Assembly: GCA_012295275.1 (NCBI GenBank)
Contig: CM022677.1
Location: forward strand, 16,182,628-16,192,627
DNA length: 10,000 nt
Source of the DNA: Chrysomallon squamiferum
Lineage: Eukaryota > Mollusca > Gastropoda > Neomphalida > Peltospiridae
Direction of reading: 5' to 3'
Shown here: piece after piece, positions 1-7,142 of the stretch
Layout: each line of letters starts with the position of its first letter
Position numbering within the stretch: position 1 is the first letter of the stretch
Notes under the pieces: generated by a model
The model's input: the letters and a program-made list of their open reading frames with translations, nothing else
What the model was told of the DNA's origin: nothing
Database searches by the model: none
Translations under genes and position numbers: made by a program

Positions 1-32
<32 letters not shown>
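1..32. repeat. (GATA)n microsatellite at the left edge
   Basis: Eight perfect GATA units begin at the first base, so the array probably continues to the left. It decays into AT-rich DNA after base 32. Confidence 0.97.
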
Positions 33-39
<7 letters not shown>

Positions 40-170
40 TAATGTAAATATTGTAAAAATATTAAATGCATAAAATTAATTACTGCGGGATGTTCCTATG
101 GAATACAAGTATTGATGGCGACAATTAGTAATAAGAAACTGCCCCATACATTATTGTTCGTGACGATCCA
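33..170. other. short unique AT-rich segment ahead of the AAAT array
   Basis: A 138-bp unique stretch, less AT-biased from about 84 to 170, that runs directly into the AAAT array. No open frame or splice-bounded exon stands out. A unique body ending in a tetranucleotide tail is how some SINE and RTE/L2-type retroposon 3' ends look. I recognise no family here, so this is only a possibility. Confidence 0.4.
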
Positions 171-172
171 AA

Positions 173-235
<63 letters not shown>

Positions 236-238
236 ATA
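171..238. repeat. (AAAT)n microsatellite
   Basis: About 17 perfect tandem AAAT units. The lack of interruptions suggests an actively mutating, length-variable locus. Confidence 0.97.
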
Positions 239-343
239 TCAAAGAACTCACAGTCCCAGTTTACAGATTAAAATCTGTTTCTGAAAAGACTGTACTTCAA
301 ACAATTATTATTCCATCAAGTGGCCATATATATGTTTGTTCAA

Positions 344-368
344 TGACGTAAAACATTTATTGACGTCA
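344..368 (+). promoter_or_regulatory. paired CRE/ATF-type sites upstream of the candidate exon at 381
   Basis: TGACGTAA lies at 344-351 and a perfect palindromic CRE, TGACGTCA, at 361-368, so two bZIP (CREB/ATF) sites sit 17 bp apart. The second ends 12 bp before the ATG at 381. A YY1-like AAAAATGGCG stretch follows at 390-399, overlapping the coding start. In animals, CRE and YY1-type motifs cluster near transcription starts. The motifs are read directly; promoter activity is inferred. Confidence 0.45.
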
Positions 369-380
369 TAAGAATCAAAC

Positions 381-424
381 ATGGAAGAGAAAAATGGCGC
401 CGATGAAAATGGACAGCGTTGCAG
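381..424 (+). CDS. candidate first coding exon of an unrecognised gene
   Basis: The ATG at 381 has A at -3 and G at +4, and an in-frame TAA at 369-371 makes it a credible initiator. The frame reads MEEKNGADENGQRC and ends with two bases of a split codon (phase 2) at a strong donor, GCAG then GTTAGT, at 425. Acidic, polar codons contrast with the AT-rich surroundings, and CRE sites sit just upstream. A second well-placed ATG at 394 would instead give MAPMKMDSVA, leaving phase 1 at the same donor. The product is unrecognised. No downstream exon is certain; weak candidates start at 4371, 4615 and 5075. If real, the 19-bp minisatellite lies in its first intron. A short chance frame remains possible. 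Confidence 0.4.
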
Positions 425-1821
425 GTTAGTTAGTTTTGTTCACAGTTTTTGTAAACAGTTTTCTTTACTGATTTCCTGTTTTTGACGACGTTGCTTGATG
501 GTAGTCGTAGCTGTTGTTGTTATTAGTTCAGTAGATGACTAATAGTTCAGTAAATGACTAATAGTTCAGTAGATGGCTAATAAATCAGTAGATGACTAAT
601 AGTTCAGTAGATGGCTACTAGTTCAGTAGATGACTAATAGTTCAGTAGATAACTAATAGTTCAGTAGATGACTAATAGTTCAGTGTATGACTAATAGTTC
701 AGTAGATGACTAATAGTTCAGTAGATGACTAATAGTTCAATATATGGCTAACAGTTCACTAGATGACTAATAGTTCAGTACATGGCTAAGAGTTCAGTAG
801 AGGGCTAACACTTCAGTAGATCACCAATAGTTCAGTAGATGACTAATAGTTCAGTAGATGGCTAATAGTTCCATAGATGACTAATAGTTCAATATATGTC
901 TAATAGTTCAGTAGATGGCAAATAGTTCAGTAGATGGCTAATAGCTCAGTAGATGGTTAATAGATCAATAGATGACTACTAGTTCAGTAGATGACTAATC
1001 ATTCACTAGATGGCTAATAGTTCTATAGATGACTACTAGTTCAGTAGATGACTAGTAGTTCAGTAGATGACTACTAGTTCAGTAGATCAGTAGATGACTA
1101 CTAATTCAGTAGATCACTAATAGTTCACTAGATGACCAATAGTTCAGTAGATGACTAATAGTTCAGAAGATGGCTAATAGCTCAGTATATGACTACTAGT
1201 TCAGTAGATGGCTACTAGTTCAGTAGATGGCTAATAGTTCAATAGATGACTACTAGCTCAGTAGATGACTACTAGTTCAGTAGATCAGTAATAGTTCACT
1301 AGATGACTAATTATTCACTAGATGACTAATAGTTCAATAAATGACAAATAGTTCAATAGATGACAAATTGTTCAGTAGATGACCAATAGTTCAGTAGATG
1401 ACTAATAGTTCAGTTGATGACAAATAGTTCAATAGATGACAAATAGTTCAGTAGATGACTAATAGTTCAGAAGATGACTAATAGTTCAGTAGATGACTAA
1501 TAGTTCACTACATGACTAATAGTTCAGTAGATGACTAATAGTTCACTACATGACTAATAGTTCAGTAGATGACTGAGAACTATTTCGGTACATGACTACT
1601 AGTTCAGTAGATGGCTAATAGTTCAGTAGATGACTAATAGTTCAGTAGATGGCTTATAGTTCTGGAGATGACTACTAGTTCAGTAGATGGATAGTGGTTC
1701 AATAGATAGCTAAAAGTTCAGTAGATGACTACTAGTTCAGTAGATGGCTAATAGATGAGTAGATGACTGCTAGGTTAGTAGATGACGAATAGTTTAGTAT
1801 TTGACTAATAGTTCAGTAGAT

Positions 1822-1990
1822 GACTAATAGTTCAGTAGATGGCTAATAAATCAGTAGATGGCTAATAAATCAGTAGATGACTAATAGTTCAGTAGATGAC
1901 TAATAGTTCAGTAGATGGCTAATAAATCAGTAGATGGCTAATAAATCAGTAGATGACTAATAGTTCAGTAGATGACTAATAGTTCAGTAA
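1822..1990. repeat. 76-bp (4-unit) higher-order repeat inside the minisatellite
   Basis: The variant GGCTAATAAATCAG starts at 1841, 1860, 1917 and 1936, a pair of variants followed by ordinary units and then repeated 76 bp later (4 x 19). This is a local block duplication of four units. Confidence 0.8.
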
Positions 1991-2570
1991 ATGGCTAATA
2001 AATCAGTAGATGACGAATAGTTCAGTAGATGGCTAATAGTTCCCTAGATGACTAATAGATCACTAGATGACTAATCATTCAGTAGATGGCTAATAGTTCA
2101 GTAGATGACTACTAGTTCAGTAGATGACTACTAGTTCAGTTGATGACTACTAATTCAGTAGATGACGAACAGTTCAGTAGATGACTAATAGTTCAGAAGA
2201 TGGCTAATATCTCAGTAGATGACTACTAGTTCAGCAGATGGCTAATAGTTCAAAAGATGACTACTAGTTCAGTAGATGATTACTAGTTAAGTAGATCACT
2301 AATAGTTCACTAGATGACTAATCATTCAGTAGATGACTAATAGTTCAATAGATGACAAATAGTTCAGTAGATGACTAATAGTTCAGTCCATGGCTAATAG
2401 TTCAGTAGATGACTACTAGTTCAGTAGATGGCTAATAGTTCAGTAGATGACTACTGGTTCAGTAGATGACTAATAGTTCAGTAGATGGCTTATAGTTCAG
2501 GAGATGACTACTAGTTCAGTAGATGGATAGTAGTTCAATAGACAGCTGAATGTCAGTAGATGGCTACTAG

Positions 2571-2898
2571 TTCATTAGATGACTACTAGTTTAGTAGATG
2601 GCTAAAAGTTCAGTAGATGGCTTATAGTTCAGCAGATGACTACTAGTTCAGTAGATGGCTAATAGTTCAGTAGATGGCTAATAGTTCAGTAGATGACCAA
2701 TAGTTCAGTAGATGACCAGTAGTTCAGTAGATGGCTAATAGTTCAGTAGATGGCTAATATTTCATTAGATGAGCAATAGTTCAGTAAATGGCTAATAGTT
2801 CATTAGATGACTACTAGTTTAGTAGATGGCTAAAAGTTCAGTAGATGGCTTATAGTTCAGCAGATGAGTACTAGTTCAGTAGATGGCTAATAGTTCAG
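2571..2898. repeat. 228-bp (12-unit) higher-order duplication inside the minisatellite
   Basis: The segment starting at 2571 recurs from 2799 with only about one substitution over the first 100 bases. It includes rare variants in the same order: TTCATTAGATG, TTTAGTAGATGG, CTAAAAG, GGCTTATAG, CAGCAGATG. The offset is exactly 12 x 19 bp, indicating a recent block duplication by unequal exchange or slippage. Confidence 0.85.
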
Positions 2899-3690
2899 TA
2901 GATGACTAATCGTCCAGTAGATGACTAATAGTTCACTAGATGAATAATAGTTCAGTAGATGACTAAAAGTTCAGTAGATGGCTACTAGTTCAGTAGTTCA
3001 GCAGATGACTAGTCGTTCAGATGACTACTAGTTCAGTAGATGGCTAATAGTTCAGTAGATGACTACTACTTCAGTAGTGACTACTAGTTCAGAAGATGAC
3101 TAATAGTTCAGTAGATGACTACTACTTCAGTAGAAGACTACTAGTTCAGTAGATGAGTAATAGTTCAGTAGATGATTAATAGTTCAGCAGATGACTAGTC
3201 GTTCAGTAGATGACTAATAGTTCAGTAGATGACTAGTAGTTCAGTAGATGACAATTCGTTCAGTAGATGACTATTCGTTCAGTAGATGACTAATAGTTCA
3301 GTAGATGACTAATAGTTCAGTAGATGGATAATCGTTCACTAGATGACTACTAGTTCAGTAGATGACCAATAGTTCAGTAGATGACTAATAGTTCAGTAGA
3401 TTGCTTATAGCTGAAAAGATGACTAATAGTTCGAGATATGGCTAATAGTTCAGTAGATGACTAGTCGTTCAGTAGATGACTAATAGTTCAGTAGATTGCT
3501 AATAGTTCAGTAGATGACCAATAGTTCAGTAGATGGCTAATAGTTCAAGATATTGCTAATTGTTCGGTAAATGACTAATAGTTCAGTAGATGACTAATAG
3601 CTCAATAGATGACTAATAGTTGAAGATATGGCTAATAGTTCAATATATAGCTAACAGTTCAATAGGTGGTTATCAGTTCAGTATATGTTA

Positions 3691-3991
3691 AGCACGCAAG
3701 CAATTAAACAAAACAAAAAAAACTAAACAAAAAATATATAGAAATCATACTAATAAAGAAATAAATCGTAGGAAATAATAGCTATATACAAAACAAATCG
3801 CGTTAAAAAAGATAGGAAATCATATTTTATCGGAATTCGTCAATCAGTTTTTTATTTACGCGAATTTTCCAATGAAAACAACAGACAGACAGAAGACAGA
3901 CAGAAACTAACAGATGTGGAACAAAATAAATAGTAAAAGAACTGGTAGGAGGATGGATGGATGAATACAGAAACGAGTTTAAAATACCATA
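3691..3991. other. A-rich unique spacer, no gene seen
   Basis: About 300 bp separating the minisatellite from the AGT/AAT arrays. It is strongly A-rich on the plus strand (3705-3780) with short ACAG (3879-3904) and GGAT (3951-3962) runs. I see no usable open frame, RNA gene or transposon signature. Confidence 0.6.
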
Positions 3992-4072
3992 CAGTAGTAG
4001 TAGTAGATGTCAATAGTAGTAGTAGTAGTCAGAAAGTAGTAGTAATAGAATAGTAGTAGTAATAATAGTAAT

Positions 4073-4135
<63 letters not shown>

Positions 4136-4215
4136 TAATAAATACATAGATAAATAAATAAATAAATAAATAAATTAATTAATATATAAATCAGTCAATA
4201 AATAAATATATGTAT
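3992..4215. repeat. compound AGT / AAT / AAAT microsatellite
   Basis: Interrupted AGT units (3992-4068) grade into about 20 near-perfect AAT units (4074-4134), then AAAT-type units (about 4150-4178 and 4197-4208). Neighbouring motifs differ by single substitutions, as expected when one array mutates into the next. Confidence 0.93.
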
Positions 4216-4489
4216 ATAAGGTTTAAGAAACGAACGAAAGGAACTAAGCTAGTACACGGATTCAGTCAGAGAATGTTCATCGTTAACTTACAGCGTACTA
4301 ACAGCGTGAATCGCCAAACGTGATTGTGTAATGATGGCACACACAACAAACTACTGTGTTTGTTTTTCAGTGCGTAACGCTATTTTAACACAGTATCTGT
4401 ACAGAGCGTTATGACTTTTGCATAACATAGATCGTTCAGTTCTTACCCAACGAGATTTTGAACGCATTCTGTTTTTCGTTTGCGTGTTC
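4216..4489 (+). other. unique segment with a strong splice-acceptor-like site at 4370
   Basis: A TACTAAC branch-like motif lies at about 4296. A pyrimidine-rich tract ends in TGTTTTTCAG at 4361-4370, one of the best acceptor-like sites in the window. If an exon begins at 4371, joining the phase-1 option from 394-424 would add about 14 residues (RNAILTQYLYRAL and stop), while the phase-2 option from 381 hits a stop almost at once. No clear donor follows. Exon status is unproven. Confidence 0.25.
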
Positions 4490-4533
4490 GTGAGTGAGTG
4501 AGTGTGTGTGAGTGTGTGTGGCTGTGTGTGTGT
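4490..4533. repeat. imperfect GT-rich (GTGA/GTGT) microsatellite
   Basis: GAGT/GTGA units grade into GT dinucleotides with a few interruptions. Confidence 0.9.
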
Positions 4534-4614
4534 ATTTACGTCTGTGTTTGTGGCGTACGTATGTTAAATAGAATCGTCAGTCAGCTATTTCCCGTTCTAA
4601 CCTGTACGTTTCAG

Positions 4615-4702
4615 CTGGTTTACGAGAGATTATGAGATGTGCTCTGCTGTTCAAGGGAAGGTGCTCACTAAATATGACTTTGCGCTACGAGACTCAGTGT
4701 GA
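4615..4702 (+). CDS. weak candidate terminal exon, unrecognised
   Basis: A good acceptor precedes it: a TTCTAAC branch-like motif about 20 bases before CGTTTCAG, which ends at 4614. Joined to the phase-2 exon at 381-424, the split codon becomes AGC (Ser). The frame then reads WFTRDYEMCSAVQGKVLTK and further to TGA at 4700-4702, for a 43-residue protein. Overlapping AATAAA signals lie at 4881-4891, a suitable distance for a last exon. Against it: 29 codons without a stop is not improbable by chance, the protein would be tiny, and another frame (ATG at 4632, MRCALLFKGRC...) stays open longer. I recognise no family. Confidence 0.2.
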
Positions 4703-4768
4703 CAGCTTCTGTAGCTTCATTTTATTAAATGTAAATATTTACCGTTTATTATTTCTATTTGCAGTATT

Positions 4769-4850
4769 TCTCCTCCTTCTCCTCCTTCTCCTCCTCCTCC
4801 TCCTACTACTACTACTACTACTATATATATACTACTAATAATAATAATGA
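4769..4850. repeat. compound CTC/CTT - CTA - TA - AAT microsatellite
   Basis: CTCCTT/CTC units (from 4769) pass into CTA units (4804-4822), a short TA tract and AAT units. The homopyrimidine part can in principle form a triplex. Open frames through it read as poly-Leu and are not genes. Confidence 0.93.
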
Positions 4851-4880
4851 CCATTTTGATTTTATTTTAAATTTAAATCA

Positions 4881-4891
4881 AATAAAATAAA
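4881..4891 (+). terminator. overlapping AATAAA polyadenylation-type signals
   Basis: AATAAA occurs at 4881-4886 and again at 4886-4891, about 180 bases after the TGA that closes the candidate exon at 4615-4702. In DNA this AT-rich the hexamer is frequent, so support is modest. Confidence 0.2.
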
Positions 4892-4971
4892 CATTATTAT
4901 TATTATATATTTATTTATTCTGTAAGTAACAATCATGGAGATTTATAAATGAAACATTTGCGAGAACATAT

Positions 4972-4972
<1 letters not shown>

Positions 4973-5027
<55 letters not shown>
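4973..5027. repeat. (AAT)n microsatellite
   Basis: About 18 near-perfect AAT units, the second of four same-orientation AAT arrays in the window. The minus-strand open frame through it is a poly-Ile translation artefact. Confidence 0.97.
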
Positions 5028-5030
<3 letters not shown>

Positions 5031-5114
5031 CAAATTGTAGAAGTAAATAAATAACAAAATATATAAACTTTTAGTTACGGTAGAGATCGGTAATTTTCGA
5101 CAGTCACGGAAATC

Positions 5115-5124
5115 GGGGATTCCC
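5115..5124. promoter_or_regulatory. perfect kappaB (Rel/NF-kB) consensus site
   Basis: GGGGATTCCC fits the GGGRNWYYCC kappaB consensus exactly. It lies in a roughly 150-bp less AT-biased island that also carries CRE-type sites at 5205 and 5222. Binding is inferred from the motif only. Confidence 0.4.
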
Positions 5125-5204
5125 ATAACGATAACCTTGACAATACTTTGACGTTTGATTGTGACTTGGCTTTCGTTAATAGTGTTCGTTGGTTTCCGGT
5201 GTGA

Positions 5205-5229
5205 TGACGTCAACAATGCTATGACGTGA
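5205..5229. promoter_or_regulatory. CRE palindrome plus CRE-like site
   Basis: TGACGTCA is at 5205-5212 and TGACGTGA at 5222-5229, two CREB/ATF-type sites 17 bp apart, the same spacing as the pair at 344 and 361. The kappaB site lies 80 bp upstream. No exon with a clear start follows, so this could be an intronic enhancer or a promoter in either direction. Confidence 0.4.
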
Positions 5230-5385
5230 TATTTTTCTGTTATATGGATGTGATATTAGGACATTAATCTTCTTGAATATTTTCTTTCTAAATTTAGTCA
5301 GGACATTAAGGTAGATAAAATAATGTATTTTATTTATTTATTTTTATTTAGTTAGTTAGTTAGTTGCATTTTAAATTAAGTTTCA

Positions 5386-5386
<1 letters not shown>

Positions 5387-5446
<60 letters not shown>
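5387..5446. repeat. (TA)30 microsatellite
   Basis: Sixty bases of perfect alternating TA. Long TA tracts can extrude cruciforms and are often length-variable. Confidence 0.98.
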
Positions 5447-5451
<5 letters not shown>

Positions 5452-5463
5452 GTATACTCTTCC

Positions 5464-5488
5464 ACGCACACGCACACACACACACACT
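5464..5488. repeat. (CA)n microsatellite
   Basis: A short CA run with two CG interruptions near its left end, about 17 bp after the TA array. Confidence 0.93.
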
Positions 5489-5605
5489 GATACACACGCA
5501 TCCATGTCTGTGCATTTAAATTAAATACAACATTTAATACTCTGAAGAATAAAAAATTGAAAAAACAGATGAGCAGGATACTCAACAAAAAAAAACATCA
5601 CTGAC

Positions 5606-5633
5606 AAAAAATAAAAAAAAAAAAAAAAAAAAA
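5606..5633. repeat. A-rich homopolymer tract
   Basis: An A run with a single T near its left end, preceded by other short A runs from 5586. No body with target-site duplications is recognisable upstream, so I cannot call it a retroposon tail. Confidence 0.85.
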
Positions 5634-5675
5634 CAAATCAGTGGAGCGTAGATATTTATGCTGGAATTTCTTGGT

Positions 5676-5703
5676 TATTTTTATTTTTATTTTTATTTTT
5701 TTT
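5676..5703. repeat. (TTTTTA)n short array
   Basis: A few TTTTTA-type units ending in a T run. Confidence 0.8.
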
Positions 5704-5820
5704 ACACTTATGCCCTTTGTCACGTAATATTCACTCCAGGCATTTGATGACGTGTTTTAATAATGGCAGTATTATGAGTAATTTATATGCTTGTAATAAA
5801 TACCATAAATAATATTTCAG

Positions 5821-6304
5821 TTCGGAACGCGTCAGCAGAACCTGTTAACGATTAGCTGCTACTAAGACTACAACAGCTACTACAACGACATCTGATCTAC
5901 GTCTTCCGAGAACTGCAACAGCAATAACTACTAACACAACACCTTTTGAAACAACAACAGCTACTACTTCAACATATCACATTTCTATTACTACAAGGAA
6001 AACAGAAGGAACTATAAAAACAGCATTTACAACGACATCAACGGCATACAGTTAAAAAGTGAAACAAACGTAGCAGCATCATAGGAAGCGAAAACGTTTT
6101 TCTTACGTTTGTTAAGAAAAAAGAAAATTGTGTGGAGTTGGGAGAAGGAGGGATAACAACAACAGCGACTACAACAACGACTGAAACCAGTTGAGGACAA
6201 CACTAGAACAACCTAAAAGCAATTCGAAAACGAAACAAATAAAAACCAGCAACATTTTTGTAGAAAGTAATTTACGTTCTGTAGATCTTCACTGCACAAA
6301 AGAG
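5821..6304 (+). other. exon-like A/C-rich block bounded by splice-type signals
   Basis: The left boundary is AATATTTCAG ending at 5820 and the right is AGAG followed by GTATGTG from 6305, a plausible acceptor and donor 484 bp apart. Composition changes at both ends: A and C dominate the plus strand inside, with ACA/ACT/ACG triplets, and T dominates outside. No single frame crosses the block. It could be an untranslated or lncRNA exon, a decayed exon, or an expanded ACA/ACT repeat. The expansion explanation cannot be excluded. Confidence 0.35.
5849..6055 (+). pseudogene. Thr-rich mucin-like open frame, possible broken exon
   Basis: A 68-codon frame runs between TAA at 5846-5848 and TAA at 6053-6055 without an ATG. 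It starts RLAATKTTTATTTTSDL and continues Thr-rich with Ser, Ala, Arg and Lys, about 40% Thr overall, resembling the O-glycosylated linkers of mucins and secreted proteins. All four Thr codons are used and other residues are interspersed, so it is not a simple microsatellite translation. Just upstream the same frame reads SERVSRTC after the acceptor at 5820 and then stops, so reaching the Thr-rich part needs another acceptor (weak AG at 5854-5855, wrong frame for the exon at 381). A second small ITTTATTTTETS stretch follows at 6153-6188 in another frame. It may be a decayed exon or biased noncoding DNA. Confidence 0.25.
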
Positions 6305-6347
6305 GTATGTGAAAAACTGCTTACACACAATATTTGTATATTTTTTG

Positions 6348-6567
6348 TTTATTTTTCGTTTAATAGTTATTATTTTTATCTACTTTCTATTATTAATTAT
6401 TATACTGATTTATTTTCGATTTTTACTTATTATTTTTGTTTATTTTCTCTTGTTAGTTATAATGTTTAGCTATTTTATTTATTATCTATTATTAGTTATT
6501 ACTTTTATTTATGTTCTATTATTAGTTATTATTTTTAGTTATTTTCTATTAGTAGTTATTAGCAGTT
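6348..6567. repeat. degenerate 30-bp tandem repeat, about 7 copies
   Basis: T-rich units start near 6348, 6379, 6409, 6439, 6469, 6508 and 6538. Most are exactly 30 bp; one has a 9-bp insertion and one is 31 bp. The shared core is close to TTTATTTTCTATTATTAGTT followed by ATTATTTTTA. The period is a multiple of three, so one plus-strand frame stays open and reads a hydrophobic decapeptide repeat. That frame has no ATG at its start and is unlikely to be translated. Confidence 0.75.
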
Positions 6568-6652
6568 ATATAGAAGTAATGTTTGCTCTGTCGACCTAGT
6601 CATATATTTCATTTACAAGACCACTACTACAACAAAAACAATGACGTATCTC

Positions 6653-6707
<55 letters not shown>

Positions 6708-6826
6708 TATGATAATGATGATAACGATAATGGTAATAACGATAATAATAACACTAATAATAATGATAATATTAATGATGATGATGATAATAATAATAAT
6801 ACTGATAATGATGATAATAATAATAC
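6653..6826. repeat. (AAT)n microsatellite with a degenerate GATAAT/GATGAT flank
   Basis: About 18 perfect AAT units (6653-6707), then roughly 120 bp of decayed AAT, GAT and AAC triplets. The flank looks like an older, mutated part of the same array. Poly-Ile frames on both strands come from it. Confidence 0.95.
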
Positions 6827-6828
6827 AG

Positions 6829-6939
6829 GGAAGTGATTCTGAAAGTACAAAATTTGTATTAAAGACCACAAAACTACACAAAAAGGAAACTTCTAGAATC
6901 GCACAGTTTTGTTTTCCCCGATTCCGAGAACATTTCTGA
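6829..6939 (+). other. short coding-like frame after the AAT array, exon status doubtful
   Basis: After ATACAG at 6823-6828 a 36-codon frame reads GSDSESTKFVLKTTKLHKK and on through RIAQFCFPRFREHF to TGA at 6937-6939. The mix of charged and aromatic residues looks more protein-like than its surroundings. The preceding AG has no pyrimidine tract, only AAT-type repeat, so it is a poor acceptor, and the upstream frame is poly-Ile. Probably chance. Confidence 0.12.
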
Positions 6940-6944
6940 CGTCA
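6937..6944. promoter_or_regulatory. CRE palindrome
   Basis: A perfect TGACGTCA lies about 200 bp upstream of the candidate untranslated exon ending at 7142. It is the third perfect CRE palindrome in the window. Confidence 0.35.
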
Positions 6945-7089
6945 TGGTTTCATTTTCCTTATAGCAACAGGATCCTAAGCATAACTCATCTGGTCCTATA
7001 TTTATCTGACTCACTGTGTTATTAACATATCATTAAGCACTAGAGGTGTAAGAGATATATGTTTTCATTTACTTGACGGCTGATTGTTG

Positions 7090-7142
7090 AATAGTGCTGG
7101 GTTTGTACAGAGTAACTTCTGCCACCATCTTGGATCGTTTCA
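7090..7142 (+). other. candidate untranslated first exon of the Draper/MEGF10-like gene
   Basis: A strong donor (TTTCA then GTAAGTG) lies at 7143. Just before it, GCCACCATCTTGG at 7121-7133 is close to the YY1-type initiator element (CCATCTTG core) common near animal transcription starts. CRE TGACGTCA lies 190 bp upstream. Spliced to the acceptor at 8815 it would supply a 5' UTR. The left limit is a guess. A rival donor lies at 8575/8576. Confidence 0.25.

Larger units (their letters stand above)
521..3690. repeat. 19-bp minisatellite, about 165 copies
   Basis: A continuous tandem array, nearly a third of the window, of the unit AGTTCAGTAGATGACTAAT. Common variants are GGCTAAT, GACTACT, GACCAAT, GACAAAT and AATAAATCAG, plus a few units broken by 8-bp or other partial duplications. 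The unit length is not a multiple of three and the unit contains stops, so neither strand stays open: from its own ATG the plus strand reads eight codons then TAA. Variants are mixed along the array, with blocks copied at multiples of the unit. It starts about 100 bp after the donor at 424/425 and is probably intronic or intergenic. No transposon ends or coding capacity are visible. Confidence 0.97.

Noticed and set aside
521-3690. Minisatellite as a CRISPR array
   Set aside because: The 19-bp units are directly adjacent with no unique spacers, the units vary, and the context is eukaryotic.
4371-4420. Inverted repeat TAACGCT/AGCGTTA as a transposon or terminator hairpin
   Set aside because: The stem is only 7 bp with a loop of about 25 bases and no target-site duplication or T tract.
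4632-4838. 68-residue plus-strand frame ending in poly-Leu
   Set aside because: Its second half is the CTC/CTA microsatellite. The first half overlaps a better splice-compatible frame, and I recognise no domain.
4911-5216. 101-residue minus-strand frame with a poly-Ile run
   Set aside because: The Ile run is the AAT array read backwards, and the frame begins at TTG rather than ATG. The N-terminal part overlaps the kappaB/CRE island and has no family resemblance.
5376-5588. 70-residue minus-strand frame with Cys-Val and Tyr-Ile runs
   Set aside because: It is the translation of adjoining CA and TA microsatellites.
6191-6599. Overlapping hydrophobic plus-strand frames resembling a multi-pass membrane protein
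   Set aside because: They lie in the T-rich 30-bp repeat, where T-rich codons give Phe/Leu/Ile/Tyr automatically. Neither frame starts with ATG, and two frames look equally hydrophobic.
6583-6939. 118- and 84-residue poly-Ile frames on both strands
   Set aside because: Both are AAT-array translations. Only the tail at 6829-6939 was kept, as a weak note.
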